A stretch of DNA of 64,000 bases from Chryseobacterium sp. Marseille-Q5410 (GCA_946892665.1 CAMPOT010000001.1:1612001-1676000); one strand, 5' to 3'. Positions 36,435-44,059 are shown, counted from the first letter of the stretch. Notes: generated by a model not told the origin, from the sequence alone. Numbers and translations: made by a program.

Positions 36435-38876
36435 TTAAACCGTTCTCATAATATCGGCAAACACACCACTTGCAGTAACTTCTGCTCCTGCTCCTGCTCC
36501 TTTCACAACCAATGGTTGTTCCGAGTATCTCAATGTTTTGAAAATCACAATATTATCTTTTCCATACAAATGAAATAAATCACTTTGCGGTTCAATTTTT
36601 TGAAGTCCGACTTTGGCTTTTCCATCGGAGAATTCCGCTACATATTTCAAAATTTGCCCTTCGGATTTCGCATCTTCAAAAAGTTGTTTAAAGTGAGATT
36701 CATACTTCGTCATCGCTGTATAAAAATCATCAACACTTCCTTGCATACATTCTTCCGGAAGGAAACCGATGTTTTCAATTTCATCAAATTCCAGTTGGTA
36801 ACCGGCTTCTCGAGCCAAAATTAAAATCTTTCTGGCAACGTCTGTTCCTGCTAAATCCAAACGTGGATCAGGTTCTGTAAAACCTTCATTTTGGGCATCT
36901 TTTACGACTTCGGAAAAGGTTTTTGTTCCATCATAATTGTTAAAAACAAAATTCAGTGTTCCGCTTAAAACTGCTTTAATAGAAATAATTCTGTCTCCAC
37001 TTCCAATCAAATCATTAATGGTTCCGATAATTGGTAAACCTGCTCCAACATTGGTTTCAAAGAAGAATTTACAGTTATGATTTTTAGCTAAATTTTTTAA
37101 ATTTTTATATTGAGCATAACTAGAAGCAGCGGCAATTTTGTTACACGCAACAACACTTATACTCTTTTTAAGAAGTTCTTCGTAAATATGAACCACTTCT
37201 GCATTGGCTGTTACGTCTACAAAGACGGAATTTCTTAAGTTTCGACTAATAATTTCGGTAGCGAATTTTTGAGGTGAAGATTCAGTTCCGTTTTCTGTCG
37301 TTTCCACGAAATCGGATTCTTGAATTCCTTTATCATTAAAACTCATTTTCCGACTGTTGGAAATTCCCGCAATACGAAGGTTCATTAATAGATTTTCCTG
37401 CAAAAATTGGTTTTGATGATAAATCTGCTGAACCAGTTTAGACCCGACATTTCCGATTCCACAGATATATAAATGGAGGTGCTTGATTTCGGACTCGAAA
37501 AATTCTTCATTAAGAACATTCACCGCTTTTCTGACATCATTTTCTGCAATCACGGCAGAAATATTTTTTTCTGAAGAACCTTGTGCAATGGCACGAATAT
37601 TCACTCCATTATGTCCAAGTGCGCTGAATAATTTTCCGCTAACTCCGCTTCGGTTTTTCATGTTTTCACCGACCAAAGCGATGATGGAAAGTCCGGTTTC
37701 AATTTGTACCGGATTTATTCTCTTCAAAAATAAATCATCATCAAATGCTGCATTGATGGCATTTTCCGCGTGTTCTACTTCATGTGCATTAATCGCAATC
37801 GTGATGGAATGTTCCGATGAACTTTGGGTGATGAGAATCACATTAATCTTTTCATCACTCAAACATTTGAAAAGTTTGGCTGAAATTCCGGGAATTCCGA
37901 CCATTCCCGCTCCTTCCAAAGTCAACAAAGCGATTTTACTCATATTGGAAATTCCAACCGCAACCTGATCGAAATTTACTTCCGCATCATCGGTAATTAA
38001 TGTTCCAAGATCTTCCGGAGCAAAAGTATTTTTGATTTTCAGACGAATATTTTTATTCATCACCGGTTGAATAGTTGGTGGATAAATGACTTTCGCACCA
38101 AAATGTGAGAGTTCCATTGCTTCCTGAAAAGAAATATGAGGAATAACCTTCGCGTTGGAAACCAAACGTGGATCAGCCGTCATCATTCCGCTAACATCGG
38201 TCCAAATTTGTAATTCTTCTGCCTGAATTGCGGAAGCAATAATGGATGCGGTATAATCCGAACCTCCTCTTCCCAACGTCGTTGCTTCACCGGAAAAGTC
38301 TGTTGAAATAAATCCTGGAAACAAAAAAATCTGATTGGAATGAGTCTGAAAAAATTCCTTTAATTTCTGATTGGTTTCTTCAAAATCGACTTTCGCATTT
38401 GTAAAATTAGAATTGGTTTTGATGTATAACCTCGAATCCGCCCAAAACACATCTGCATCTTCATTTTCTAATTTTGCAGCAATGATATTGGAAGATAAAT
38501 ATTCACCGTAAGATGCCACTTTATCCCGAATTCTGTCGGTAAATTCACCCAAGACAAAAATTCCGTTGCAGAGATCTTCAATGTCGTTGCATTGTTTTTT
38601 CACGAAACTTAACCATGAACTTTGGTTGGAAATCGGGATGAGTTCTTTCACCGCGTCCAAATGTTTTTGTTCAATTGTTTGAAGAATGTCTTGGTATTCT
38701 TCATTTTTTTGGGAAGCTAATGCTGACGCTTTTAAAAGTAAATCTGTAACTCCTGAAAATGCGGAAACCACCACTGCTATTGGTTGATTTTGAGCTTCAT
38801 TTCGGACAATTCTGCTCACCAATTCGATATTTTGTGCGTTGGCAACAGAAGTTCCTCCGAATTTGAGAACCTTCAT
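36435..38876 (-). CDS. thrA: Bifunctional aspartokinase / homoserine dehydrogenase
   Basis: Fused enzyme (813 aa) catalysing the first and third steps from aspartate to homoserine. The kinase domain starts MKVLKFGGTSVANAQN and has TLGRGGSDYTASI. Two ACT-type regulatory segments follow (LTLEGAGMVGIPG and ALVGENMKNRSGVSGKLF), usual sites of threonine feedback. The dehydrogenase part has ICGIGNVGSKLVQQI (NAD), VDVTANAEVV, VVACNKIAAASS and ETNVGAGLPIIGT. First structural gene of thrABC, preceded by the leader peptide described separately. Confidence 0.96.
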   Translation of the reverse strand: MKVLKFGGTSVANAQNIELVSRIVRNEAQNQPIAVVVSAFSGVTDLLLKASALASQKNEEYQDILQTIEQKHLDAVKELIPISNQSSWLSFVKKQCNDIEDLCNGIFVLGEFTDRIRDKVASYGEYLSSNIIAAKLENEDADVFWADSRLYIKTNSNFTNAKVDFEETNQKLKEFFQTHSNQIFLFPGFISTDFSGEATTLGRGGSDYTASIIASAIQAEELQIWTDVSGMMTADPRLVSNAKVIPHISFQEAMELSHFGAKVIYPPTIQPVMNKNIRLKIKNTFAPEDLGTLITDDAEVNFDQVAVGISNMSKIALLTLEGAGMVGIPGISAKLFKCLSDEKINVILITQSSSEHSITIAINAHEVEHAENAINAAFDDDLFLKRINPVQIETGLSIIALVGENMKNRSGVSGKLFSALGHNGVNIRAIAQGSSEKNISAVIAENDVRKAVNVLNEEFFESEIKHLHLYICGIGNVGSKLVQQIYHQNQFLQENLLMNLRIAGISNSRKMSFNDKGIQESDFVETTENGTESSPQKFATEIISRNLRNSVFVDVTANAEVVHIYEELLKKSISVVACNKIAAASSYAQYKNLKNLAKNHNCKFFFETNVGAGLPIIGTINDLIGSGDRIISIKAVLSGTLNFVFNNYDGTKTFSEVVKDAQNEGFTEPDPRLDLAGTDVARKILILAREAGYQLEFDEIENIGFLPEECMQGSVDDFYTAMTKYESHFKQLFEDAKSEGQILKYVAEFSDGKAKVGLQKIEPQSDLFHLYGKDNIVIFKTLRYSEQPLVVKGAGAGAEVTASGVFADIMRTV

Positions 38877-38918
38877 ATAATTGTATGTTTTTGTAAAATT
38901 AGTAAAAAGCTTTGTGAA

Positions 38919-38978
38919 CTCTTTAAAAAGAGCATCATGGAATGGATGATATGTGAAAATTTACCCCAAAAACGGGGT
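38919..38978 (-). promoter_or_regulatory. Candidate attenuator structures of the thr leader
   Basis: Three short hairpins in the leader RNA: ACCCC-GTTTTT-GGGGT over the last leader codons (38963-38978), ATCAT-CCATTCC-ATGAT (38934-38950), and CTCTTT-TT-AAAGAG (38919-38932), the last followed by a T-rich stretch. A classical GC-rich stem with a long U run is not seen, so which pair is terminator and anti-terminator is not settled. Confidence 0.4.
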
Positions 38979-39071
38979 TGTAATTGTAATCGTGATAATA
39001 ATTGAAGTAGCAGTTCCGAAAATAGAATTTTCGGTTACAAATGTTTGGATATTTCTTTCTGCTATTGGCAT
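38961..39071 (-). CDS. thrL: Threonine operon leader peptide
   Basis: A 36-codon frame 84 bp upstream of thrA. It starts at ATG 39071, ~10 bp after a consensus -7 box, and its last third is SIIITITITTPFLG: in the 13 codons from residue 22 to 34 there are five Thr and five Ile. This is the codon composition of the E. coli thrL leader, where ribosome stalling at Thr/Ile codons relieves transcription attenuation. The peptide ends inside a small hairpin. Sequence, place and composition are seen; the regulatory role is inferred. Confidence 0.75.
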   Translation of the reverse strand: MPIAERNIQTFVTENSIFGTATSIIITITITTPFLG

Positions 39072-39081
39072 CACGATGAAA

Positions 39082-39089
39082 CAAATATA
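39082..39089 (-). promoter_or_regulatory. -7 promoter element of the thr operon
   Basis: TATATTTG on the minus strand, an exact TAnnTTTG, 10 bp before the leader-peptide start. No clear TTG at -33. Confidence 0.5.
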
Positions 39090-39155
39090 GACATTATATT
39101 TTACACCTCCTCTACATTTTGGGCATTAGTTTTCAAAAAAATAAAGGTTCATTTT

Positions 39156-39403
39156 TTAATCACCACTGCCGCAACCTCCACAACCGCCTCCACATGAACT
39201 TCCACAAGATCCACCAGCACTATCACTACTTCCACAACTTGCAGCTGATCCTCCAAAATAAGCATCCGAAGCAACTTTTTTTGTAAAAGACATATTGGCA
39301 AAAGCTAAGAGTCCAACTGCGAGCGTTCCTTGAAGAAAATAATTGATTTCCGTATTTTCGGAAGATTCTTCATGAGATTTTTTTACAGAATAATATTGCT
39401 TAT
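39156..39403 (-). pseudogene. 3' stub of a Gly/Cys-rich membrane protein (TIGR04222-like)
   Basis: On the minus strand the frame entering from the IS edge reads YKQYYSVKKSHEES, then NYFLQGTLAVGLLAFANMSF, and ends in a Gly/Ser/Cys tail (GGSAASCGSSDSAGGSC, CGSSCGGGCGGCGSGD). This ending is typical of TIGR04222-type membrane proteins. The N-terminal part is missing because the IS982 copy at 39404 replaces it. The gene would have pointed the same way as thrA and lies just upstream of the thr promoter. Confidence 0.6.
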
Positions 39404-40382
39404 AACCCGTAGTGCATTATAAAAAAGGTTACTCATAATACGAAAATTTCGTATATTGTATTGACTATCAATCTAATACTTTATGAATAACCTAGATGCA
39501 ATTTACGATTTTATTTTAAATGAAATAAGGAAATTAACGATCAAAGAAAATTTTTATTTCAAACCAATTAAACCAAAATTATCTGATTTAGAACTCATTG
39601 CAATAAATATTTCTGCAGAATATTTATCGATAGATTCAGAATATCAGTTGTTTAGATACCTCTCTAATTCAAAACTAAAGGGAATGATTGAGAGAAGTGT
39701 GTTTAATCGCAGAAAAAGAAAGCTTTTCTTACACTTGGAAAATATTAGAAAACTTATGGTTGCTAAATTTAATGAGATGGAAACCACTTTTATTGTAGAT
39801 TCGATGCCTTTAGAAATCTGCAAAAACGCAAGAGCGAACCGCTCTAAAATTTGTAAGGAAAAATGAATTTTCGTTTCCCAGCAAAGGTTATTGCGCTTCT
39901 CAATCGAGTTATTATTATGGTTACAAATTACATGCAGTTTGTTCTGTTTCCGGAGTTTTCCAAAGTTTTGATATTTCTACAGCAAGCATTCATGATATTC
40001 ATTTTTTCCAAGATATCAAGCATCAAATGAACAATTGTACGTTGATTGGAGACAGGGGTTATTTATCCACCCAAGTGCAAACAGATTTGTTCAATTATGC
40101 GAATATAAAGCTGGATACACCCATGAGAAACAACCAAAATAATTATCAATAACAGAAATATATTTTCAGAAAATCCAGAAAAAGAATTGAGACTTTATTC
40201 TCTCAACTTTGCGACCAATTTAAAATCAGAAACAATTACGCAAAATCTTTTAACGGTTTTTAAAACAAGGGTATTGAGCAAAATAACAGCATTAACTTTC
40301 ATTCAGTTTGTAAATGTTTTTGTTTTCAATAGAAAAATGAATAGACTTAAAATTAAATTAATTTAATAATGCACTACGAGTT
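39404..40382 (+). mobile_element. IS982-family insertion sequence
   Basis: A 979-bp element bounded by near-perfect inverted repeats: left AACCCGTAGTGCATTAT, right (reverse complement) AACTCGTAGTGCATTAT, one mismatch in 17. Size and transposase fit IS982. No convincing target duplication is seen at either copy. It is in the same orientation as the short copy at 33543-33920, and the two bracket the threonine operon. Confidence 0.88.
39483..40366 (+). pseudogene. IS982-family transposase, frameshifted and with a nonsense codon
   Basis: DDE transposase. The N-terminal frame (39483-39866) ends after RSKICKEK; one extra A in the run at ~39858-39862 causes this, since the next frame continues ENEFSFPSKGYCASQ, then YYYGYKLHAVCSVSG and TLIGDRGYLS (second catalytic Asp region). 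A second lesion is TAA after MRNNQNNYQ (40150-40152), before the C-terminal frame IFRKSRKRIETLFSQLCDQF, which carries the catalytic Glu. The element is therefore probably inactive on its own. Confidence 0.85.
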
Positions 40383-40729
40383 AATTACATATTTCCCAAC
40401 ACCTCCGCATCCAACCCACCGTAAAGAAAGTAGGTTACCATACACAAAAAATCAAAAAAAAGGCAGCAAAGATAGGGGGCTTCCTTAGCCAGCCGCCATC
40501 AGCTGTAAAGGTCACGCCTTCCGGGTTTTGTTGAAAAAATCTCCACCCTGCGGGTTGTATTTTTTCTCCAAAAACCTTGACAGCTTTTTCCGCGCCCCCT
40601 TTCAATTGGGCTTTCTTTTTTTTTTTTTTTCTTTGAAAATTTTTTCAGTCATATTTATTCCATAAAAGACTGATATATAAGCCCTATATAAAGCATATAT
40701 ATTTAACTATTATAATCAAATCGGTGCAG
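40383..40729. other. Non-coding stretch, locally GC-rich
   Basis: No gene is seen. The part at ~40470-40620 (AGCCAGCCGCCATCAGC, CACGCCTTCCGGG, CCACCCTGCGGG, CCGCGCCCCC) is much richer in G and C than its surroundings and looks like the non-coding DNA around transfer regions of Bacteroidota conjugative elements. That link is from memory and is weak. The rest is AT-rich. Confidence 0.35.
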
Positions 40730-40761
40730 AAAAAAGCAAAGCCCACTCGTGAGAATGGGCT
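40730..40761 (-). terminator. Terminator of the 267-aa gene
   Basis: Minus strand: GCCCA...TGGGC stem with an inner CTC/GAG pair, followed by TTTGCTTTTTTC. Confidence 0.65.
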
Positions 40762-40796
40762 GCTTCGATTTTCCGAATAAAATCTACTGATGGTTC

Positions 40797-41600
40797 CTAG
40801 AAAATTTTTGCTACTTTCATCGCATTCCCTTGCGTAAAAATGTAGTAGTTACTGTTCACTTCCTGATAAAACTCAACAGAGATAAGATTAATCACGGAAG
40901 AGTCCGCTGTAATTTCTGGTGAGTCTGGAATGGTTGTTACAATGTTGAGTGCAGTAGTAGGCACGTTCACTGGAAGATATCCCGAATCTGAAATAGCGGT
41001 TAGGCCATTAACGGCAGGATCCTTCGGCTCATAAGCTTTTGTGGTAGGATTATAAGCAAAGTCAGACAGAACCGTTATTGCATTAATGATTTTGAAATGC
41101 GTTGCTCCAGCCGGAATAAACATGTTGTCAAGAGGATTAAACGCCGGGATAGACAAATCCGATTCATCACGGTCCACCGATGGAGTAATGGTGTAAGGAG
41201 CATTGAAGACCCCACTGAAAGAATTAAACTTATTGAATTCAAAGCCGTCCAGATATTGCGGAGCAGCTGTAACCAGAATCGCCCTTTGACCTCTGGCTTC
41301 AGAACCATCTTCCAGGTTAATCTTTTTCATGACCGCAGTAATTCTACCTGTAACTCTGCTGTCGGCACTGTTCCGGATTAAATTGGCAATACTTGTACGG
41401 AATGAACGTCCCGCAGTAGCAGAACCTCCAAATTCATTCATGTTTTCACGGGTACGAACAAATGCAGGATCAGATGCAATTTGTTCACCGGTTGGGCCTC
41501 CCTTTAATCCAGCATAATAGCCTGGATTATTCTTGATTTTGAAGTGTCGAACTTCGCCCAGAGTTCCGACGTACTTAATGTGACCTTTTTGCCTTGCCAT
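40797..41600 (-). CDS. Protein of unknown function (267 aa)
   Basis: Not assigned to a named family. The N-terminus is basic and glycine-rich (MARQKGHIKYVGTLGEVRHF, then GYYAGLKGGPTGEQI); a helical segment RENMNEFGGSATAGRSF and TSIANLIRNSADSRV follows; the second half is beta-rich. No signal peptide or membrane helix. I recall similar proteins as common, unannotated genes in Flavobacteriia accessory DNA. It has a strong promoter, a 10-bp inverted repeat across that promoter, and its own terminator, so it is a monocistronic regulated gene. It shares this stand-alone layout with the DUF6266 gene at 51817. Confidence 0.75.
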   Translation of the reverse strand: MARQKGHIKYVGTLGEVRHFKIKNNPGYYAGLKGGPTGEQIASDPAFVRTRENMNEFGGSATAGRSFRTSIANLIRNSADSRVTGRITAVMKKINLEDGSEARGQRAILVTAAPQYLDGFEFNKFNSFSGVFNAPYTITPSVDRDESDLSIPAFNPLDNMFIPAGATHFKIINAITVLSDFAYNPTTKAYEPKDPAVNGLTAISDSGYLPVNVPTTALNIVTTIPDSPEITADSSVINLISVEFYQEVNSNYYIFTQGNAMKVAKIF

Positions 41601-41618
41601 AATTTTTTAATTTTAAAT

Positions 41619-41660
41619 TATTTGTCTTAAATTTACGTATAAGTAATTGGAAGACAAATA
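41619..41660 (-). promoter_or_regulatory. Promoter and palindromic operator of the 267-aa gene
   Basis: Minus strand: TTG (41655-41657), 19-bp spacer, TAAATTTA (41628-41635). A perfect 10-bp inverted repeat, TATTTGTCTT (41619-41628) and AAGACAAATA (41651-41660), has one arm on each promoter box, a layout expected for a repressor site. Confidence 0.6.
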
Positions 41661-41679
41661 GTTAAAAATATATAACCAA

Positions 41680-42171
41680 ATGCAAATTGATGCAAAGGAT
41701 CAGATTTTAAAGAAAATATACTACGAAGTAGTAAAAGTTGTTGACGGTGATGGTATAATTGTGCGTAATATTTTAACTAAAATAGAGGAGGAGATAAGGC
41801 TTTATGGAATCGATGCTCCTGAATTAACACCATGCAGAAAATTAAAACAGGATGAATCTGAAACCCAAATTGCCGGCAGTCTATTAATGAAACTAGCTTA
41901 CGAATCGTAAAATTATATGCGGTCTATTGTAAAGCCGGGAGATCAGGTTAATATCATCCAGGAACGAAATAATCTATCAGATAAATACGGCAGAACGTTA
42001 GCTTATGTTGAATTACAAGACGGAAGTATCCTAAATGAAATGATGGTTGCTGCAGGATATGCAAAAGCATACAATAAGATTCTCTGTTTAGAATTGCCAA
42101 AATACCAACAACTTTCTCTGAATGCTAAAACCAATAAAAAAGGCTTATATCTGTACGTCGATCAGTTCTGA
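41680..42171 (+). pseudogene. Thermonuclease (SNase-like) gene with an in-frame stop
   Basis: Two parts in the same frame. Part one (41680-41910) has YYEVVKVVDGDGIIVRN and EIRLYGIDAPEL, with the Asp and first Arg of the staphylococcal nuclease active site. TAA at 41908-41910 interrupts after LAYES. Part two (41911-42171) resumes NYMRSIVKPGDQVN and has LSDKYGRTLAYVEL with the second Arg, then MVAAGYAKAY. Without the stop the protein would be ~163 aa, a normal SNase size. No signal peptide. Likely inactivated by one substitution. Confidence 0.8.
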
Positions 42172-42216
42172 TTACTCAAGCCAACTTCTCTTATTTACCA
42201 CCCGATTTCACTCGTT

Positions 42217-42235
42217 TTGTTGCTTATTTGTTGCC
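42217..42235 (+). repeat. TTGTTGC arm-type repeats, right end
   Basis: TTGTTGC at 42217 and TTGTTGCC at 42228, same strand as the three copies at 31862-31930, about 40 bp inside the attR-like site. Upstream, CTTCTCTTATTT (42185-42196) also matches sequence beside the left array. Confidence 0.5.
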
Positions 42236-42273
42236 CCATTCTCGCAAAGCCCCATTAATAAACAAAAGTTAGA

Positions 42274-42291
42274 TTCTGTATCGGGAAGTAA
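42274..42291 (+). other. attR-like site, copy of the mnmE 3' end
   Basis: TTCTGTATCGGGAAGTAA, preceded by AGA, reads R-F-C-I-G-K-stop in frame, exactly the C-terminus of an MnmE protein, though no mnmE gene is here. It matches the mnmE end at 31778-31795 in 14 of 18 bases. It is the expected second junction of an element inserted at the 3' end of mnmE. Confidence 0.6.
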
Positions 42292-42375
42292 TCTATCAAA
42301 ACTTTTGCATAAAAATATTTCTTTTAAAATTTACATTATATTAATTATTTTTATTGAAGGCTTTTCTTAAATTCA

Positions 42376-42479
42376 AATTATATGCTTTAACCTGTATCTA
42401 TAATTTAATACAAATTATTGTATTTATTTGCATATAATTTTATACATTTGCTTTATATTTGTTGTAAAAGCATATAATT
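42376..42479 (+). promoter_or_regulatory. hipBST promoter with three GCATATAATT operators
   Basis: The 10-mer GCATATAATT occurs at 42430-42439 and 42470-42479 and inverted at 42376-42385. A -7 element TATATTTG lies at 42454-42461, 18 bp before the start codon; a TTG at 42428-42430 is 23 bp upstream, wider than usual. The repeats flank the -7 box as expected for autoregulation by the HipB-type HTH protein. Confidence 0.6.
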
Positions 42480-42692
42480 ATGTATCCTAATATTTCAAAT
42501 TTTGTAAAGCAAAAGCGTAAAGAAGCTCGTTTAACCCAAGAAGAATTTGCTGAGCGCGCAGGTGTTGCACTTACTGTTGTTCGAAAAATAGAACAGGGAA
42601 AAGAAAATTTGAGTCTGGCAAAAGTAAATCAGGTTCTTTTGATGTTTGGTAGTAAATTAATCCCTATGAACACTAAAGAAGTAGAAGAATGA
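42480..42692 (+). CDS. hipB: HipB-like HTH antitoxin/regulator
   Basis: A 70-aa XRE-family DNA-binding protein. The HTH spans residues ~8-60 (NFVKQKRKEARLTQEEFAER, then LTVVRKIEQGKENLS and VLLMFGSKL). It is first gene of a three-gene unit and its stop overlaps the hipS start by 4 bp. HipB proteins repress their own operon and bind the toxin; the repeated GCATATAATT upstream are the likely sites. In HipBST systems the HTH protein augments antitoxin action of HipS. Confidence 0.88.
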   Translation: MYPNISNFVKQKRKEARLTQEEFAERAGVALTVVRKIEQGKENLSLAKVNQVLLMFGSKLIPMNTKEVEE

Positions 42693-43024
42693 GACTGGGA
42701 AGGGTTTTTTATAATTCCATTTTTGCAGGGATTATTACCGAAACAGGCGATGGTGAATATACATTTTCCTACGATTCTACTTATATTCAAAAATATCCCA
42801 ATCAGTTGATTACATTTTCAATGCCTGTTTCTAGTAAAGTCTATAAAGAAAAAAGATTATTCCCATTCTTTGAAGGATTAATTCCCGAAGGATGGCTTTT
42901 AGACATTGCCTCCGATAACTGGAAAATTAATAAGAATGATCGCATGGGATTATTATTAGTTTGTTGTAAGAATTGTATTGGATCAGTAAGCGTTGAACCA
43001 ACTGAATTATCTGAAAATGAGTAA
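42689..43024 (+). CDS. hipS: HipS-like protein (HipA N-terminal subdomain)
   Basis: A 111-aa protein equal to the N-terminal subdomain 1 of HipA (couple_hipA): GRVFYNSIFAGIITET, then FPFFEGLIPEGWLLDIASDN and DRMGLLLVCCKNCIGSVSV. In classical HipA this is fused to the kinase; here it is separate, as in the HipBST system of E. coli O127, where HipS is the antitoxin. It overlaps hipB by 4 bp and hipT by 8 bp. Confidence 0.87.
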   Translation: MRLGRVFYNSIFAGIITETGDGEYTFSYDSTYIQKYPNQLITFSMPVSSKVYKEKRLFPFFEGLIPEGWLLDIASDNWKINKNDRMGLLLVCCKNCIGSVSVEPTELSENE

Positions 43025-43967
43025 ATGTCTGTTTTGTTATCAAGCTTTGAAAGACGATGAAATTGATTTTCATCCAAAATGCAGTAAAAAAATCTTTGGT
43101 ACTGCGGAAGCTCCATTGCTTAATTATACTTTAGACGAGATGGAAACTTTAGCAAAGGAGATTATCGAAACTTCTATTTCAGTTCCTGGTGTTCAACCCA
43201 AATTATCTCTAGGTTTTAAAAAAGAAAAGTTAGCAGATGGAACAAAAGGAAGATTAACGGTATTAGAAGCTTTAGGTGGTCAATTTATTTTGAAACCTCA
43301 AAATAAAACGTTTCCCGAAATGCCAGAAAATGAACACCTAACAATCAAATTAGCAGAATTGCTAAGAATACAGACCGTTGTATCTTCATTAATACGATTA
43401 AAATCGGGAGAGCTTTCTTACATCACCAAAAGAATAGACAGAACAACAAAAGGTGAAAAAATTCACATGTTGGATATGTTTCAAATTACTGAAGCATTTG
43501 ATAAATATCGAAGTTCTGTTGAAAAGGTAGGGAAAGCGGTTATTGACCATTCGTCCAATACCTTACTTGATGTTTTAAGACTTTATGAGATCATTATTTT
43601 TAGTTATATAACAGGGAATAATGATATGCATCTTAAGAATTTTTCATTGATTTTAAAGGATGAAAAATGGGCGCTTGCTCCTGCTTATGATTTGTTGAAT
43701 GTTCAACTGCATTTACCGGAAGATAAAGAAGAAACAGCTTTAACAATCGGAGGTAAAAAAAGTCGCTTAACAAAATCTGATTTTGTTATTTTGGGAACTA
43801 AACTTGGGCTATCGGAAAAACAAATTGAAAACGTATTCAAAAGATTTCTCAAAGCTGAGAAGAAAATGCTATTATTGATTGAGCAATCATTTTTGGGCGA
43901 TGCCAATAAAATTAACTATAAAGATTTATTCATAGAAAGAATTAGTTTGGTTAGTGGTCTAAACTAG
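43017..43967 (+). CDS. hipT: HipT-like Ser/Thr kinase toxin
   Basis: HipA-family kinase core (316 aa) lacking subdomain 1. ATG 43017 is chosen; an upstream in-frame ATG-like start at 42993 lies within hipS. It begins with a putative zinc knuckle, Cys4-x2-Cys7 and His19-x2-Cys22 (SKCLFCYQ, FHPKCSKK). The Gly-rich loop region ETSISVPGVQPKLS holds Ser53-Ile-Ser55, like the SIS autophosphorylation motif of HipT. Catalytic GNNDMHLKNFSL and the metal-binding Asp in LAPAYDLLNV are intact. HipT of E. coli phosphorylates tryptophanyl-tRNA synthetase; the target here is unknown. Confidence 0.87.
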   Translation: MSKCLFCYQALKDDEIDFHPKCSKKIFGTAEAPLLNYTLDEMETLAKEIIETSISVPGVQPKLSLGFKKEKLADGTKGRLTVLEALGGQFILKPQNKTFPEMPENEHLTIKLAELLRIQTVVSSLIRLKSGELSYITKRIDRTTKGEKIHMLDMFQITEAFDKYRSSVEKVGKAVIDHSSNTLLDVLRLYEIIIFSYITGNNDMHLKNFSLILKDEKWALAPAYDLLNVQLHLPEDKEETALTIGGKKSRLTKSDFVILGTKLGLSEKQIENVFKRFLKAEKKMLLLIEQSFLGDANKINYKDLFIERISLVSGLN

Positions 43968-44059
43968 GATATTGTCATAAATTTATTCTAAATAGTGTAT
44001 CTGAGTTTATGCAGTTGCAGTTTTACGAATATTGAATCATCAGTTTAAAAAATAAAATA

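Noticed and set aside
39850..39870. Programmed frameshift in the IS982 transposase
   Set aside because: A downstream nonsense codon also breaks the gene, and IS982 transposases are normally a single frame; simple decay is more likely.
33543..40382. Target-site duplications proving a composite IS982 transposon
   Set aside because: Outer flanks (CTTAAAAT left, AATTACAT right) do not match, and hsdM does not resume after the right copy.
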